Below are positions 27,801 through 38,805 of a stretch of 64,000 bases of DNA, one piece after another. The translations under genes and the position numbers were made by a program. Source of the DNA: Ancistrus triradiatus (lineage: Eukaryota > Chordata > Actinopteri > Siluriformes > Loricariidae). Under the pieces are notes generated by a model. The model was not told the DNA's origin and searched no databases. It worked only from the letters and a program-made list of their open reading frames with translations. The stretch lies in assembly GCA_025084515.1 (NCBI GenBank), contig JAJAGP010000014.1, forward strand, positions 1,306,551 through 1,370,550, given 5' to 3'. The first letter of the stretch is position 1, and each line of letters opens with the position of its first letter.

Positions 27801-29470
27801 TTGCTCACATAAACTTTATGCTAGTTTTGTCCGCAAGTTGTTTAGAAACCTGCAGTATATGATGTCTTTTAAAATACGATATCGTGGCCTTTGATATTAC
27901 GGCTGCAAATGATTTTCCTTTTCTTACGCAGAGTAACCACTTTGCGTGTCTACATGGCTTCGATTTAAAGATGGTTTTTTTTTCGGAAAAAACGTACAGC
28001 ATTTCACTGCCCCACTGGGAAACTTTTATTTTAGCCACACACTATCATAATGATACTTTTTAGCGGAACAAATCACCATTTAGTTGCATCACAAGTCTCA
28101 TATGACATTGTTACAGAGATCTGGAAAATCTTTCAACGCAAGTTCTTCTTGAAAGTAAACCATTGGCATCGGTAATGATAAGGCATAGAGAGCCGTTCTA
28201 ACGGAATCACTGAAAAAGACAAAAACAGTTACGCTCTGTTAGAAACAAATGGCAAATGGTGAGAGAAAAGGATATGGAACAGGAGTTTATGAATACATTG
28301 TGTGACCCACACATAACCAAAACAAACACAAAGATAGAAAGGACAAACCTTCAGCGGTTATCCGTCCAAATCGTGCAACATTTTATGTCTCTTGGCCTGT
28401 ATCATCATTCATTGCCTCATCATGTTTTGACCCCCTTCACGCTCCATAGCCGGCTATGGAGGATTTTTCAAAAGCATCCGAAAAAGCAGCATCCTGATAT
28501 TATCAGTGTCTAATCATCATTGTGTGGGTTTTTTGTAGTCCTATCTCCATCTTGACACATTTTCGAAAATAATCCACACACTCTGAACTGTTTTAAACTA
28601 GACTTTCTGACCATAAAGCAACCTTTTTCTTTATCGCAGGAATCTCTAACTCACTTTGATTTTTCTTTCCTCAGGATGCCACTCACACTCCTCTGACTGC
28701 AACCAATTCTAACAGCAATATCCTTCATCAGGCAACACCAATTTCCTCACCAATTGTAGGCTTATTCTTGGCTTAATCTATGTTAGTGTTGTTGCTTTAT
28801 TTTTACCAAACAGCTAGACTTGGAGCTCATTTTGGACTCTGCACCGAGATGCCCTGGATGGTCATGAAGTGTTCATTTTATGGCTGTTGAACATAGACTG
28901 CATCCTTCCTTTGCAACCTTTTCACTGACTCTGAGAACCACACTAACACCTAAGAACCTTACAAAACTCAATTATGCTTTTTAAATGCCGATTTATTTAT
29001 TCGGAAAGACCCGCATGGAACTAAATGTACGTGGGGTCCTTGGGTAATTTCCTCTGTTACAGGTGCTACTCTGTGATTTTATCTCTGTCTGAATCAGCCA
29101 TGTCTGTGATTGTCTCCCTCCAACCGCTGATAAAATTCCCAACTCAGTGATGCTCTGATCTTTGTTAGTCCTGTCCGGACGCACATCTCCGTGATTTTAT
29201 ACAGAAGTAAACTTTTTGACTCCTGCTACTCTCTGTAGAGTGCAAATCCATGACAATCACTGACATGCTTGAATGTACAAATGAAAAATTTTAAATTTAA
29301 AAAGCAGAATCTAAAAACAGCACAAAATTCCAGATACTGAAAAGATGATTAGTGTCTACAGGTATAAAGAAATATTTAAATATGCACAATATATGCTTTA
29401 TTTTTCTAGAAATAATGCCCGGTTGTATCAGTCAGTCAAAAGTGATGCAAGCATTGCAATTCGTAGATCA
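27801..29470. other. Gene-free spacer
   Basis: No gene recognised. The frame at 28256-28513 has no family resemblance. Confidence 0.35.
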
Positions 29471-29792
29471 TACAGTACTGTTCAAAAGTCTTAGGCCACC
29501 TATAGATTAGATATACTGATGGTATAATGACCATATAGAATTGAGCAAAGCAGCATCTGGCAGCTTTGTTGTGATCCCAAGTTAACCCTTATACAGCTCA
29601 AAGAAGCTTGATAAGGAATGCTTTTTGGATGGGTAGCAGTCAAGAACCACATTTTCAGAACGAGAACAGGATGAAAGGGCTAAGACATGCTAAAGCTCAC
29701 AAATAAGCTCGGCGATAAGATCTATATGGTCATTTATAGCATTGCTAAAACAACAAATCTATAGGTGGCCTAAGACTTTTGCACAGTACTGT
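29471..29792. mobile_element. MITE, family A, complete copy
   Basis: It has inverted ends CAGTACTGTTCAAAAGTCTT and AAGACTTTTGCACAGTACTG, each next to TA, giving a probable TA target duplication as for Tc1/mariner derivatives. It is 322 bases long and non-coding. Confidence 0.8.
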
Positions 29793-30387
29793 ACAATCCA
29801 CTAGAAACGAGACGATTGCATTCACTGGGGTCACACTGTGACTTACAATAAAAGAGCTACTGTACGAGACATTGTAGTTACAGTTTCTAACACAGGATAA
29901 ACATTTCACCGCTCTGCGTGGCAGTGGCTGTGGCTGAATCCCTGTATGGTACGTGTGGAAAGAAAGAAGGATCTAAGTAGTACTGCAATGAGGTAGTAAA
30001 TACAGTAACGGAGAACACACATTTTCAGATAAACTGGTTGTTTTAAAGAAGCCTGCATCTGTCTGAATGGTTAAAAACCAACAAACCTACATACCTACAT
30101 CCACAGTAAAACAAAAAAGCACAGCTTGGCAGGAAGTTAGAAATTTCCAGATGATCCACTAGTGTTTTTTGAAAGGTCTCAGAATATAATCGACTTCACT
30201 CATATATTATATTTATGCTTGTTTCTAGCAGAGGTTGTGTATTTTTTCTTTTATTTCAAAAATGAAGAAATCAGGAAAGAACAAGCCCTTGTATCAGATT
30301 GTGCTTTGTTGATTATTAAACATACAGTACTGTGCAAAATTCTCTGAACATGATTAGATGTGCTGTTTTAGCAATAGCATGACCATG

Positions 30388-31579
30388 TACAGTGGTGCTT
30401 GAAAGTTTGTGAACCCGTTAGAATTTTCTATATTTCTGCATAAATATGACATAAAACATCATCAGATTTTCACACAAGTCCTAAAAGTAGATAAAGAGAA
30501 CCCAGTTACACAAATGAGACAAAAATATTATACTTGGTTATTTATTTATTTTTTTTTTTTCGTAGGAAAATGATCAAATATTACATTAGTGAGTGGCAAA
30601 AGTATGTGAACCTCTAGGATTAGCAGTTAGTTTGAAGGTGAAATTAGAGTCAGGTGTTTTCAATCAATGGGATGCCAATCAGGGTGTGAGTGGGCACCCT
30701 GTTTTATTTAAAGAACAGGGATCTATCAAAGTCTGCTCTTCACAGCACACGTCTGTGGAAGTGTATCATGACACAAACAAAGGAGATTTCTGAGGAGCTC
30801 AGAAAAAGAGTTGTTTGATGCTCATCAGGCTGGAAAAGGTTACAAAACCATCTCTAAAGAGTTTGGACTCCACCAATCCACAGTCAGACAGATTGTGTCC
30901 AAATGGAGGAAATTCAAGACCGTTGTTACCCTCCCCAGGAGTGGCCGACCAACAAAGATCACTCCAAGAGCAAGGCGTGTAATAGTTGGCGAGGTCACAA
31001 AGGACCCCAGGGTAACTTCTAAGCACCTGAAGGCCTCTCTCACATTGGCTACTGTTAATGTTCATGAGTCCACCATCAGAATTACACTGAACAACAATGG
31101 TGTGCATGTCAGGGCTGCAAGGAGAAAGCCACTGCTCTCCAAAAAGAACATTGCTGCTGGTCTGCAGTTTGCTAAAGATCACGTGGACGAGCCAGAAGGT
31201 TATTGGAAGAATGTTTTGTGGATGGATGAGACCAAAAATAGAACTTTTTGGTTTAAAATCCCAGAGCTGAAGCTGTTCTGTACGGAGGAATGGGCTAAAA
31301 TTCCTCCAAGCCGGTGTGCAGGACTGATCCACAGCTACAGGAAACGTTTAGTTGCAGTTATTGCTGCACAGGGGGATCTCATACTTTTGCCACTCACTAA
31401 TATGTAATATTGGATAATTTTCCTCAATAAATAAATGACCAAGTATAATATTTTTGTCTTATTTGTTTAACTGGGTTCTCTTTATCTACTTTGAGGACTT
31501 GTGTGAAAATCTGATGATGCTATTTATGCAGAAATCTAGAAAATTCTAAAGGGTTCACAAACTTTCAAGCACCACTTTA
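30388..31579 (+). mobile_element. Tc1-like transposon, internally deleted, nested in a MITE
   Basis: Both inverted ends are present (ACAGTGGTGCTTGAAAGTTT at left, CTTTCAAGCACCACTTTA at right), flanked by TA. The interior jumps near 31257 from the FGLK region to IPELKLFCTEEW. This removes roughly 400 bases, including the second catalytic Asp (QDNDPKH) and the catalytic Glu (NPIEMLW). It is a dead, non-autonomous copy of the 55470-57066 family. Confidence 0.9.
30811..31407 (+). pseudogene. Internally deleted Tc1 transposase frame (198 codons)
   Basis: The frame keeps most of the paired-like DNA-binding domain (AHQAGKGYKTISKEFGLHQS, then RPTKITPRARR) and WMDETK, then crosses the deletion to the C-terminus RKRLVAVIAAQG. 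The family start at 30768 is out of frame because of one extra T near 30813, so this frame begins at an internal Met. A single-base insertion before the deletion is compensated by the deletion itself. It lacks two of three catalytic residues and cannot be an active transposase. Confidence 0.7.
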
Positions 31580-32574
31580 TAACATATTCAACAATTGGAG
31601 TCAAAAATTTTAAACTTGGATTCGCCAGTCTATAATCCCCTTTTTTTCCCTGATTTTCAATCTTGCCTTCTCACTATGTTCCTCTTCAGAAAAAGTCATA
31701 TTTTGGCTGCTACCCTTCCTGATCAAGCTTCTTCGGACGGTCGAAGGGTCATCTTGGAATCCCGATGAAGCTGCTAGGTGCTGTTACTGCTCAAGCGTAA
31801 GTATTTTTTGAATACTGTGTACCGGTATACATTTCCTATATTTTCTGGATGTATTCTAATAAAGAGACTGAGAAATAATTATATTCGGTCAATACACCGG
31901 CTAAAATAATGGCATGTCTAAGCTAATGGTGGCCTAAGACTTTTGCACAGTACTGTACATTGTCATCCACCTGACTTTTGAGCAATGTTATGTAACGATA
32001 CATCCTACTGATCTTGAATATCATATTGTCTTGTTGTGTAATATTGCAAACATATGCAAAAATGTATTTTGTAATTAGAGTTAGGTTATTCATTCTATTA
32101 TTTCATCCATCCTTCATTTTAAAGCTCGTGTGAAGAGTCTTCACATATCCTGTAGTTACAGCCAAAATGGTGCAGGTACTCGTGGTTCCTACTGTACTCT
32201 ACTAAATCGGGTGCACGGGTGTTTTGCAGCAGGTTTCTATTGAACTGATACTGATTTGAGGAAATATCTCAGTAGGTCTGGTCAGTAAGCCGAGCTGTGG
32301 TCAGGTGTTTGTGGGCAGCCCCCACTCTCCATCCACCTGCAACACTGCACACACAGATACTGTCCTACTCTAACTCTCACAGTTCCCCTCTCTCGACAGC
32401 ATACACACATACACCCTAATCTCCCAAGGGACCACAAGCACCCTGTTTCTGAGGTTTCGTTGCGTAATTCAAACAAATGCTTTTCTCTCCGGAGGCAAGA
32501 CAGTTCCAAATGTTATACTCTGAGTAGAAGACGCTGGGTGGAAAGTCCATACAGACCCCACACTGTCTGGGCCA

Positions 32575-33165
32575 CACAGTCTGATGCTTTGCTTAAATTG
32601 GAGAAAATGATCAGGCCAAGTGCAAGATCTGCAATGTTCTAGACCCTAAAGTTACAGCAAATCCCTATTTCCATATCAACTCTTAAGAGAATAGTCCAAC
32701 ACTATGAAAAAGTTGCCAAAATGAAAGGATCTGGAGAGCTAAAAGCCTCTTCAAGCACAGATGACCACCTACTTGACCACCAGTATTAAAGACCTTGGAA
32801 AACAAGACTCAATTGAGAAGAACAATAACCTGAAACTTGTCCAATGCAGGTTTTGTGTCCATTGGTTTGTGGAAATTTTAATTCAAAGTTGTGTGGACTG
32901 ATGGTCATGATTTGAGCAGCATGCTGAAGGTCCAGAGAGGCGTCTTCGAAGATCTGCAACACTGAATGTATTTCTACTGCTGATAAGCATGGAGGTGCAT
33001 GCTTTGGAGTATTGCAGAAAATCTTCCCAATTGTAATACTATTGTTTTTTAACAGGGCAATGTTCCTGCTCACACTGCAAAGACCTTGAGAGCAGGTCCA
33101 TAAGGCTCATGTTTTGGCCCGGCCAGAGTCCAGATTTGACCCACGAGAGAAACATTGGTTTCATG
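32575..33165 (+). mobile_element. Tc1-like transposon relic
   Basis: Decayed but ordered Tc1 words are visible: ATGGAGGTGCATGCTTTGG (HGGAWG-like) near 32990, GGGCAATGTTCCTGCTCACA (DNVPAH-like) near 33055, and CCGGCCAGAGTCCAGATTTG (WPESPDL-like) at 33120. No open frame or intact ends remain. Confidence 0.6.
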
Positions 33166-34029
33166 TTAAACACAAACTTTACCACTGAGTGGAAAAACAG
33201 TGACTTATTTTTGTAAAATGCTTTTGTTAAATGCTTAATGAAATCAGAGGGAAAGCCTATCCCACACTAAGTTTAATTCTTGATTTTTTTATCTGTGTTT
33301 GTGAAGCTCACATTAACTTAAATGATGATATGTCTAAAATAATCACACAGTTGAGTGCTAAAACATCCCTTAAAACAACAATGTGGCACATCAGTTTAAG
33401 ATCATTTTAAGAGGTAGTTCATTTTTCAGGAATATTTATTCTTGATCCTCGTTAGATGTAAATACTATCTTGCATCCCCTTTTTCAGTTACTGCGGCTAA
33501 ACACATTTCACGGAAAAGACAGAGTGGTCAGACAGTGCATGTCCAGAGTTTGCGGTGACTCTGATGCAATCGGCCAAGGGGAATCACACTTTAGACTTAA
33601 TTCTGTAGAAAACTTTGCTGACACGGCAGCCACATCCAGCAGCAGATTCCTCTAAACACTAGCATCAGCATTGTGTGATGCAAACCCCCGTGTGCCTCAA
33701 AGACCGACAGACTGAAAGTTTAAGACATACAGATTCATTTCTCTTTGCTTCCTCAATCAAATCTTGTCTGATTTCCAAGAAAGTGGCTCTATTCAGGGAA
33801 CCGCAGCACTACTTTAATGAATGCGTTTTGTAAACAGTGCTATTTTGTGCACTTTTATGCTTAGTGACTTTAGTGCGGCACTGATTTTTCATTCGGCTTT
33901 GCCTTTGAGAAGCTTTCACCACATAGCAGTGTTGCAATCAGACCAGACCATAGACAGTGCAACGGGTAGTAGGAAACGTCTCACGTTTACTGGTCTGATG
34001 CCACAATGCTCAGCTTTCTGCGGTGTTCA
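33166..34029. other. Gene-free spacer
   Basis: No gene or repeat recognised. Confidence 0.35.
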
Positions 34030-34235
34030 CGGACTTGCTCTGTACATCTGTACATTTACGCTCACTAAAAACCCTATACATTAAACATTAATGCAGTTAT
34101 CTAACCAGTTAGTTGTGTGGCTTGTACAGATAGAGACCAGTAAGCTACAGATGATGTTCACAGCACATATCAGAATGGAGGAAAAATGTGATCTCAGTGA
34201 TTTTGACCGTTGCGGTAAAATGTGTGGAGTTTGAA
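34030..34235 (+). mobile_element. DNA-transposon 5' fragment
   Basis: It contains ACTAAAAACCCTATACATTA, then CAGTTATCTAACCAGTTAGT and AATGTGATCTCAGTGATTTTG followed by ACCGTTGCGG. This is the leader and first codons of a Tc1-type element common in fish; the rest is absent. Confidence 0.4.
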
Positions 34236-36856
34236 AGTATTTAGCCTGGGTGTATATAAACGTTTGGCCTCAGATGTATATAGAAAGTGTTTGATAGTCG
34301 ACTTGATGAAAGTTATTTTAATTGAAACTGAGAGTATGTCAGAAGGTGAAGTACAGAACTGAATGAGAGCCATCCTTCACATCAAACACTTTGGAGTCTC
34401 ACATGACCTGACTGAGAATGAGATAATATGCCAAAAGGTCTGCTTACTCTCTGTACCAGGTCATGGGGGATTGCCATAGATGTCGGTTGTAAAAAAAATA
34501 AATAAAAAGGACTTTAATGTCATCACCTATTTTAGCATCAAAAACATGTTTTTATGTATCAGTTCCTACCATTGCTCACAGTTACTGTTACTTAGATTAG
34601 ATCTGAGCTGTTGGTTAATTCTGTAGAATAATAGCATAACGCATAACCCAAAATATTTCCAATGATTTTGTTCCATTTGCACTTTTTTTATCAGTTTCTG
34701 CAGAGCTTCATCAATACACAACCGTTTGTCACGACTCCTTAAAGAAAGCCGAGTGCCGCAGATCATCACAGGCATGATATTATTACCGATAAAAGTGTCC
34801 TATTGGATTTATACAATGTTTAACAAGATAAAGCAGCAAAATAGATCAACAAAGCCCTGACTTTCATGTACTGACGATTTTTTCCTCCAAGAACTAGATC
34901 CACAACAAACGATGACAATCGCTGCCCTGCCTTAAGACAGTATGCCACCAAAGGTTTATATAAAACAAACAAATACAAAGCGCAAATAAGCGAAGAAACA
35001 AAAGTAAAATGAGTTAGTTACTGGGGTGATTGCATTATTTGTATATGTTATGTTTTAAAGCTGATCATTACTTGGCGATGCATCACTCGATATTTGGTAA
35101 CATGTCTGTGGAGTGTGAAAAATCTGTGCCAGTAACACAAATATCGCACTTTGAGGACGCTCCTCGACCAATACAAAGATTATAAGGTTGGAACTAAATG
35201 TTGTTTAATATGCGGTATAAAAGTAGATAAAGTTTATACACGAGTGCCTCCAGTCAGAGTAATAATACGCTTATATTATTTGGACCAGAATTAAGGACGT
35301 CCTGCAGAAATGACATTAAAGAATGTTACTAATGTGATATCGAGCTATTTCTTTCTGTCCAAACACACAATCACTTTGCAGAATATATAACTGTTTACAT
35401 GCACTGGATTTATTAACTAATCAACACATTATATTATATGATGTGAACCTTTTCCCTTTTTTTTCCACTTGTCTTGTGAGTCTTGTGAGTCCCCAGTGGA
35501 GGTGCTTTATGTAAATCCCCTCTTGCTCATTAAACCACAACACATTTCACGTTTCTTCTCATTTCGTGTTCCACAGAACTGCGGTACTTTAAACCACACA
35601 CACTACGCTTTACTCTCTCTCTCTCTCTAGCTCTCTCAGATGCCTGGTCATCGGAGCGACATGAACCCCGTAAGAGGAACAGAGAGCGAAAAAGTGTGTG
35701 TGAGTTTGTGTGTGTGAGTGGATTTACTCTTGGGTAGGAGAATCCGATATTTTTGCAGATGGTAGCCTTTGTTGCTATGGGGTTTAATAGTTAAGCAGTC
35801 GAGGCCTAACAGTGGAGTTTGAGGAAGGGGCTGTGAGGTTTGCTCCGTATCGTACTGTACGTCCTTACAGTATGCTGCTCAGACGTTGGGTGGTTTCCAT
35901 TGGTGTCATGTGCTTTCATGCTTCATACTCTTGAGCAGCTCTGGCATGCTATGTGTCAGCAGAGGAGATAGAAAGTGAAATGGGGATCTCTAGAGTGCGT
36001 CATCAACAGGGATCAGATGCTCGATCCAAGGAGACTCCCTTTCTTTATGTTCACTCTCACCCCCTGACACTGGGGAGCTCCACGACTCTCTCTTCTGTCA
36101 CTATATAATTTAACTGACTCATGAATCAGGAATCTGGTGCTGGGGACAAGTCGAGCTCTGTGTCATCACTGTGATTTGCTGTATCTAATGATTATCCATT
36201 ATTTGGAGTTAGAAGGGATTAAACACAAGTGGGCCCAGAAGTGAGCCTTGAGGAACATTGTTATGCCTGAGACCTTGAGATTTGGATTCCTAGTGTTACA
36301 TATTATTTATGGTCATGTAGAAATATCTTGCCTGTTTAAGGTGGTAGTAAATTCAGGCTCCTGCAGACGGCGTTGCATGAGGATCTATAAGTACCTGCGA
36401 GGTGTGTGACAGGATCCAAAGATTGAGAAGAGGTGGTACAGTGCAGTGAACGTCTCATTCGAAGTGCGGAAAATTGGTCGCAAAGCAGATGCTAATGATC
36501 GGCATAAAGGAGGGATTGCATTTGAAGTGTTTTGAATTTTGATGTGATCACGTTGACCAAGATCAGGCCAGCTAATATGAAAGAGATTTTAAGATGAGGG
36601 TGAAGAGTGCAGCTAGAATAAATTTAATAATGCAAAACCTTAGGTTGTCTTGGATAAGGCTTTCTGCACTTTTTATCATTTCAATTAACATTAGTGCTCT
36701 GTAAAATGTGGACAGCTTGTTTTGGAAATCTTTCAAAAAAATCACTGCATCAACAATGCTGTGTTGTTATAGATGTTATAGCGTAGTATTAATGCCATAA
36801 TTGTTTCAGATTTACTTATGATATAGTGTCATGCAGGTGTACTGAAATGTGTATGT
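34236..36856. other. Gene-free spacer downstream of irf8
   Basis: No gene seen. It holds a (CT)8 tract at 35613-35628, TG-rich repeats at 35694-35720, and a more complex block at 35560-36200 without repeat hallmarks. That block contains ETS-type and AP-1-like words (TGACTCATGA at 36115-36124) and could be regulatory. Confidence 0.35.
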
Positions 36857-37987
36857 TACAGTGGTGTGAAAAAGTGTTTGCCCCTTCCTGATTTCCAATT
36901 TTTTTTTTTGCATGTTTATCACACTTAAGTGTCTCAGAACATCAAAGAAATTCAGGAACAATTGAGAAAGAAAGTAATTGAGATCTATCAGTCTGGAAAG
37001 GGTTATAAAGCCACTTCTAAAGCTTCGGGACTCCAGCGAACCACAGTGAGAGCCATTATCCACAAATGGCAAAGACATGGAACAGTGATGAACCTTCCCA
37101 GGAGTGGCCGGCCGACCGAAATTACCCCAAGAGCACAGCGACGACTCATCCAAGAGGTCACAAAAGACCCCACAACAACATCCAAAGAACTGCAGGCCTC
37201 ACTTGGCTCAGTTAAGGTCAGTGTTCATGCCTCCACCATAAGAAAGAGACTGAGCAAAAATGGCCTGCATGGCAGAGTTCAGTGTTTGGGAAAACATTCT
37301 GTGGACTGACGAGACAAAAGTTGAACTCTTTGGAAGGTGTGTGAGACTCAACTGGTGTAAGAGTAACCCAGCATTTCAGAAAAAGAACATTATAGCAGCA
37401 GTAACATATGGTGGTGGTAGTGTGATGGTCTGGGGCTGTTTTGCTGCTTCAGGACCTGGAAGACTGAAGGAGAACGTCCGGCCATCTGTTGGTGACCTCA
37501 GGCTGAAACGAACTTGGGTTCTGCAGCAGGACAATGATCCAAAACACACCAGCAAGTCCAGCTCTGAATGGCTGAAGAAAAACAATATGAAGACTTCGGA
37601 GTGGCCTAGTCAGAGTCCTGACCTGAATCCTACTGAGATGCTGTGGCATGACCTTAAAAAGGCCGTTCATGTCTGAAAACCCTCCAGTGTGGCTGAATTA
37701 TAACAATTCTGCAAAATTCTGCTGCCAAAGTTCCTCCACAGCGCTGTAAAAGACTCACTGCAAGTTATCACAAACACTTGGCTGCAGTTGTTGCTGCTAA
37801 GGGCGGCCCAACCAGGTATTAGGTTTAGGGGGCAATCACTTTTTCACACAAGGCCATGTAGGTTTGGATTTTTTTCTCCCTTAATAATAAACACCTTCAT
37901 TTAAAAACTGCATTTTCTGTTTACTTGTGTTGTCTCTGACCAATATTTAAATTGGTTTGATGTTCTGAAGCACTTCACACCACTGTA
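36857..37987 (+). mobile_element. Tc1-like transposon, second family, internally deleted
   Basis: The ends ACAGTGGTGTGAAAAAGTGT and ACTTCACACCACTGTA are inverted repeats next to TA. Transposase pieces include RKKVIEIYQSGKGYKATSKA, GRPTEITPRAQRR, LWTDETKVELFG, GGGSVMVWGCF, QQDNDPKHTS and EWPSQSPDLNP. Compared with relatives, the stretch between LHGRVQ and WENILW is lost and another is lost after GRL, so the frames at 36929-37309 and 37260-37676 do not join. All three catalytic residues can still be seen. Confidence 0.9.
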
Positions 37988-38174
37988 TATGGATAAATAT
38001 TAAAATATTGAATATGATTTACTATGTATGGTTGAATTCAGTTTTGGACTAATACCTGAAACTGAAGGGTTCCATGGTAAAGCAGGCTTCATGTAATCAG
38101 TCAGCATTAAAGAGTAGTATAGTTTTGCTCTTATTATATCATTGATAAGTGACAATAAGGACAATCACAACTTC

Positions 38175-38613
38175 AAATACCTAAAATCGTTTATTTTCAA
38201 AAGTTACTATAATACAAAAATGGTGGATAGTAAAACCTATCTATTTTGTCCAGCTCACGAATAATGCCCACACTGTTCTGGTTATTTATCAAAACATAAA
38301 AAAACAAGTAGAAAAATTGCATCACATATGGAAAAAAATCTCACGTTGCAATCTTACAAATATAAGTTTCTAAGCCTGGAAAAACTTTGAACTTTGAACA
38401 AAAGAACTTTCCCTGAGAACATTTTTCAGTAGATGCGACAATACCTGAGGAAACGCGTGGCTACATGCTGCTTTTTCAAAATACAGCTCTTACTGCTAAT
38501 GCTGTCATATTTACAAAAAGGACACTGCCATTGCAGCTGTACATCTTTGGTTTTTTTTTTTTTTTTTTAGGTCAGTCAGTTTGTGAAATGCCTCTCCATT
38601 TGAGTCGGGCGCC
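38175..38613 (-). other. irf8: irf8 3' UTR
   Basis: The first good AATAAA on the minus strand after the stop lies at 38195-38190, implying cleavage near 38175. The UTR contains an internal run of about 18 A residues on the transcript (38551-38568), which could mis-prime oligo-dT cDNA synthesis and suggest a false early end. Confidence 0.6.
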
Positions 38614-38805
38614 TCAGGCGATGATAGGCAGGTTGTCCCTGTAGCAGGACTGCCGCTGGGGAACCGGGTAGCTGCAAAGGTCCTGGTAAATGCGAGCCAT
38701 CTGTTCACTTTCCATCTCTTCCGAGATCTCCAGCATCCCACTGCTGTACTGAGATCTCCTGGTCATCATGGCATCCAGCAGCTGCTGACAGTTCACTGCT
38801 GTGAT
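38614..38805 (-). CDS. irf8: irf8 exon 8 (C-terminus and stop)
   Basis: The acceptor TTCCCTGACAG precedes 38805. It encodes 63 residues, from ITAVNCQQLLDAM to the terminal RDNLPIIA, then TGA at 38616-38614. The phase-0 join to exon 7 is correct, and the length matches the terminal exon of vertebrate IRF8. A tyrosine-rich tail (SQYSS, ARIYQDL, SCYRDN) follows the association domain. Confidence 0.9.
   Translation of the reverse strand: MTAVNCQQLLDAMMTRRSQYSSGMLEISEEMESEQMARIYQDLCSYPVPQRQSCYRDNLPIIA

Larger units (their letters stand above)
30324..31962. mobile_element. MITE, family A, interrupted by a Tc1 insertion
   Basis: The left arm (30324-30387) starts CAGTACTGTGCAAAATTCTC and runs to TAGCAATAGCATGACCATG. 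The right arm (31576-31962) resumes TAACATATTCAACAATTGGA and ends AAGACTTTTGCACAGTACTG. Joining the arms restores the order seen in the uninterrupted copy at 39723. Confidence 0.8.

Noticed and set aside
38151..38200. Second gene hidden in the irf8 3' flank
   Set aside because: Only the irf8 poly(A) region and the Tc1 copy at 36857-37987 are seen; no coding exon is supported.
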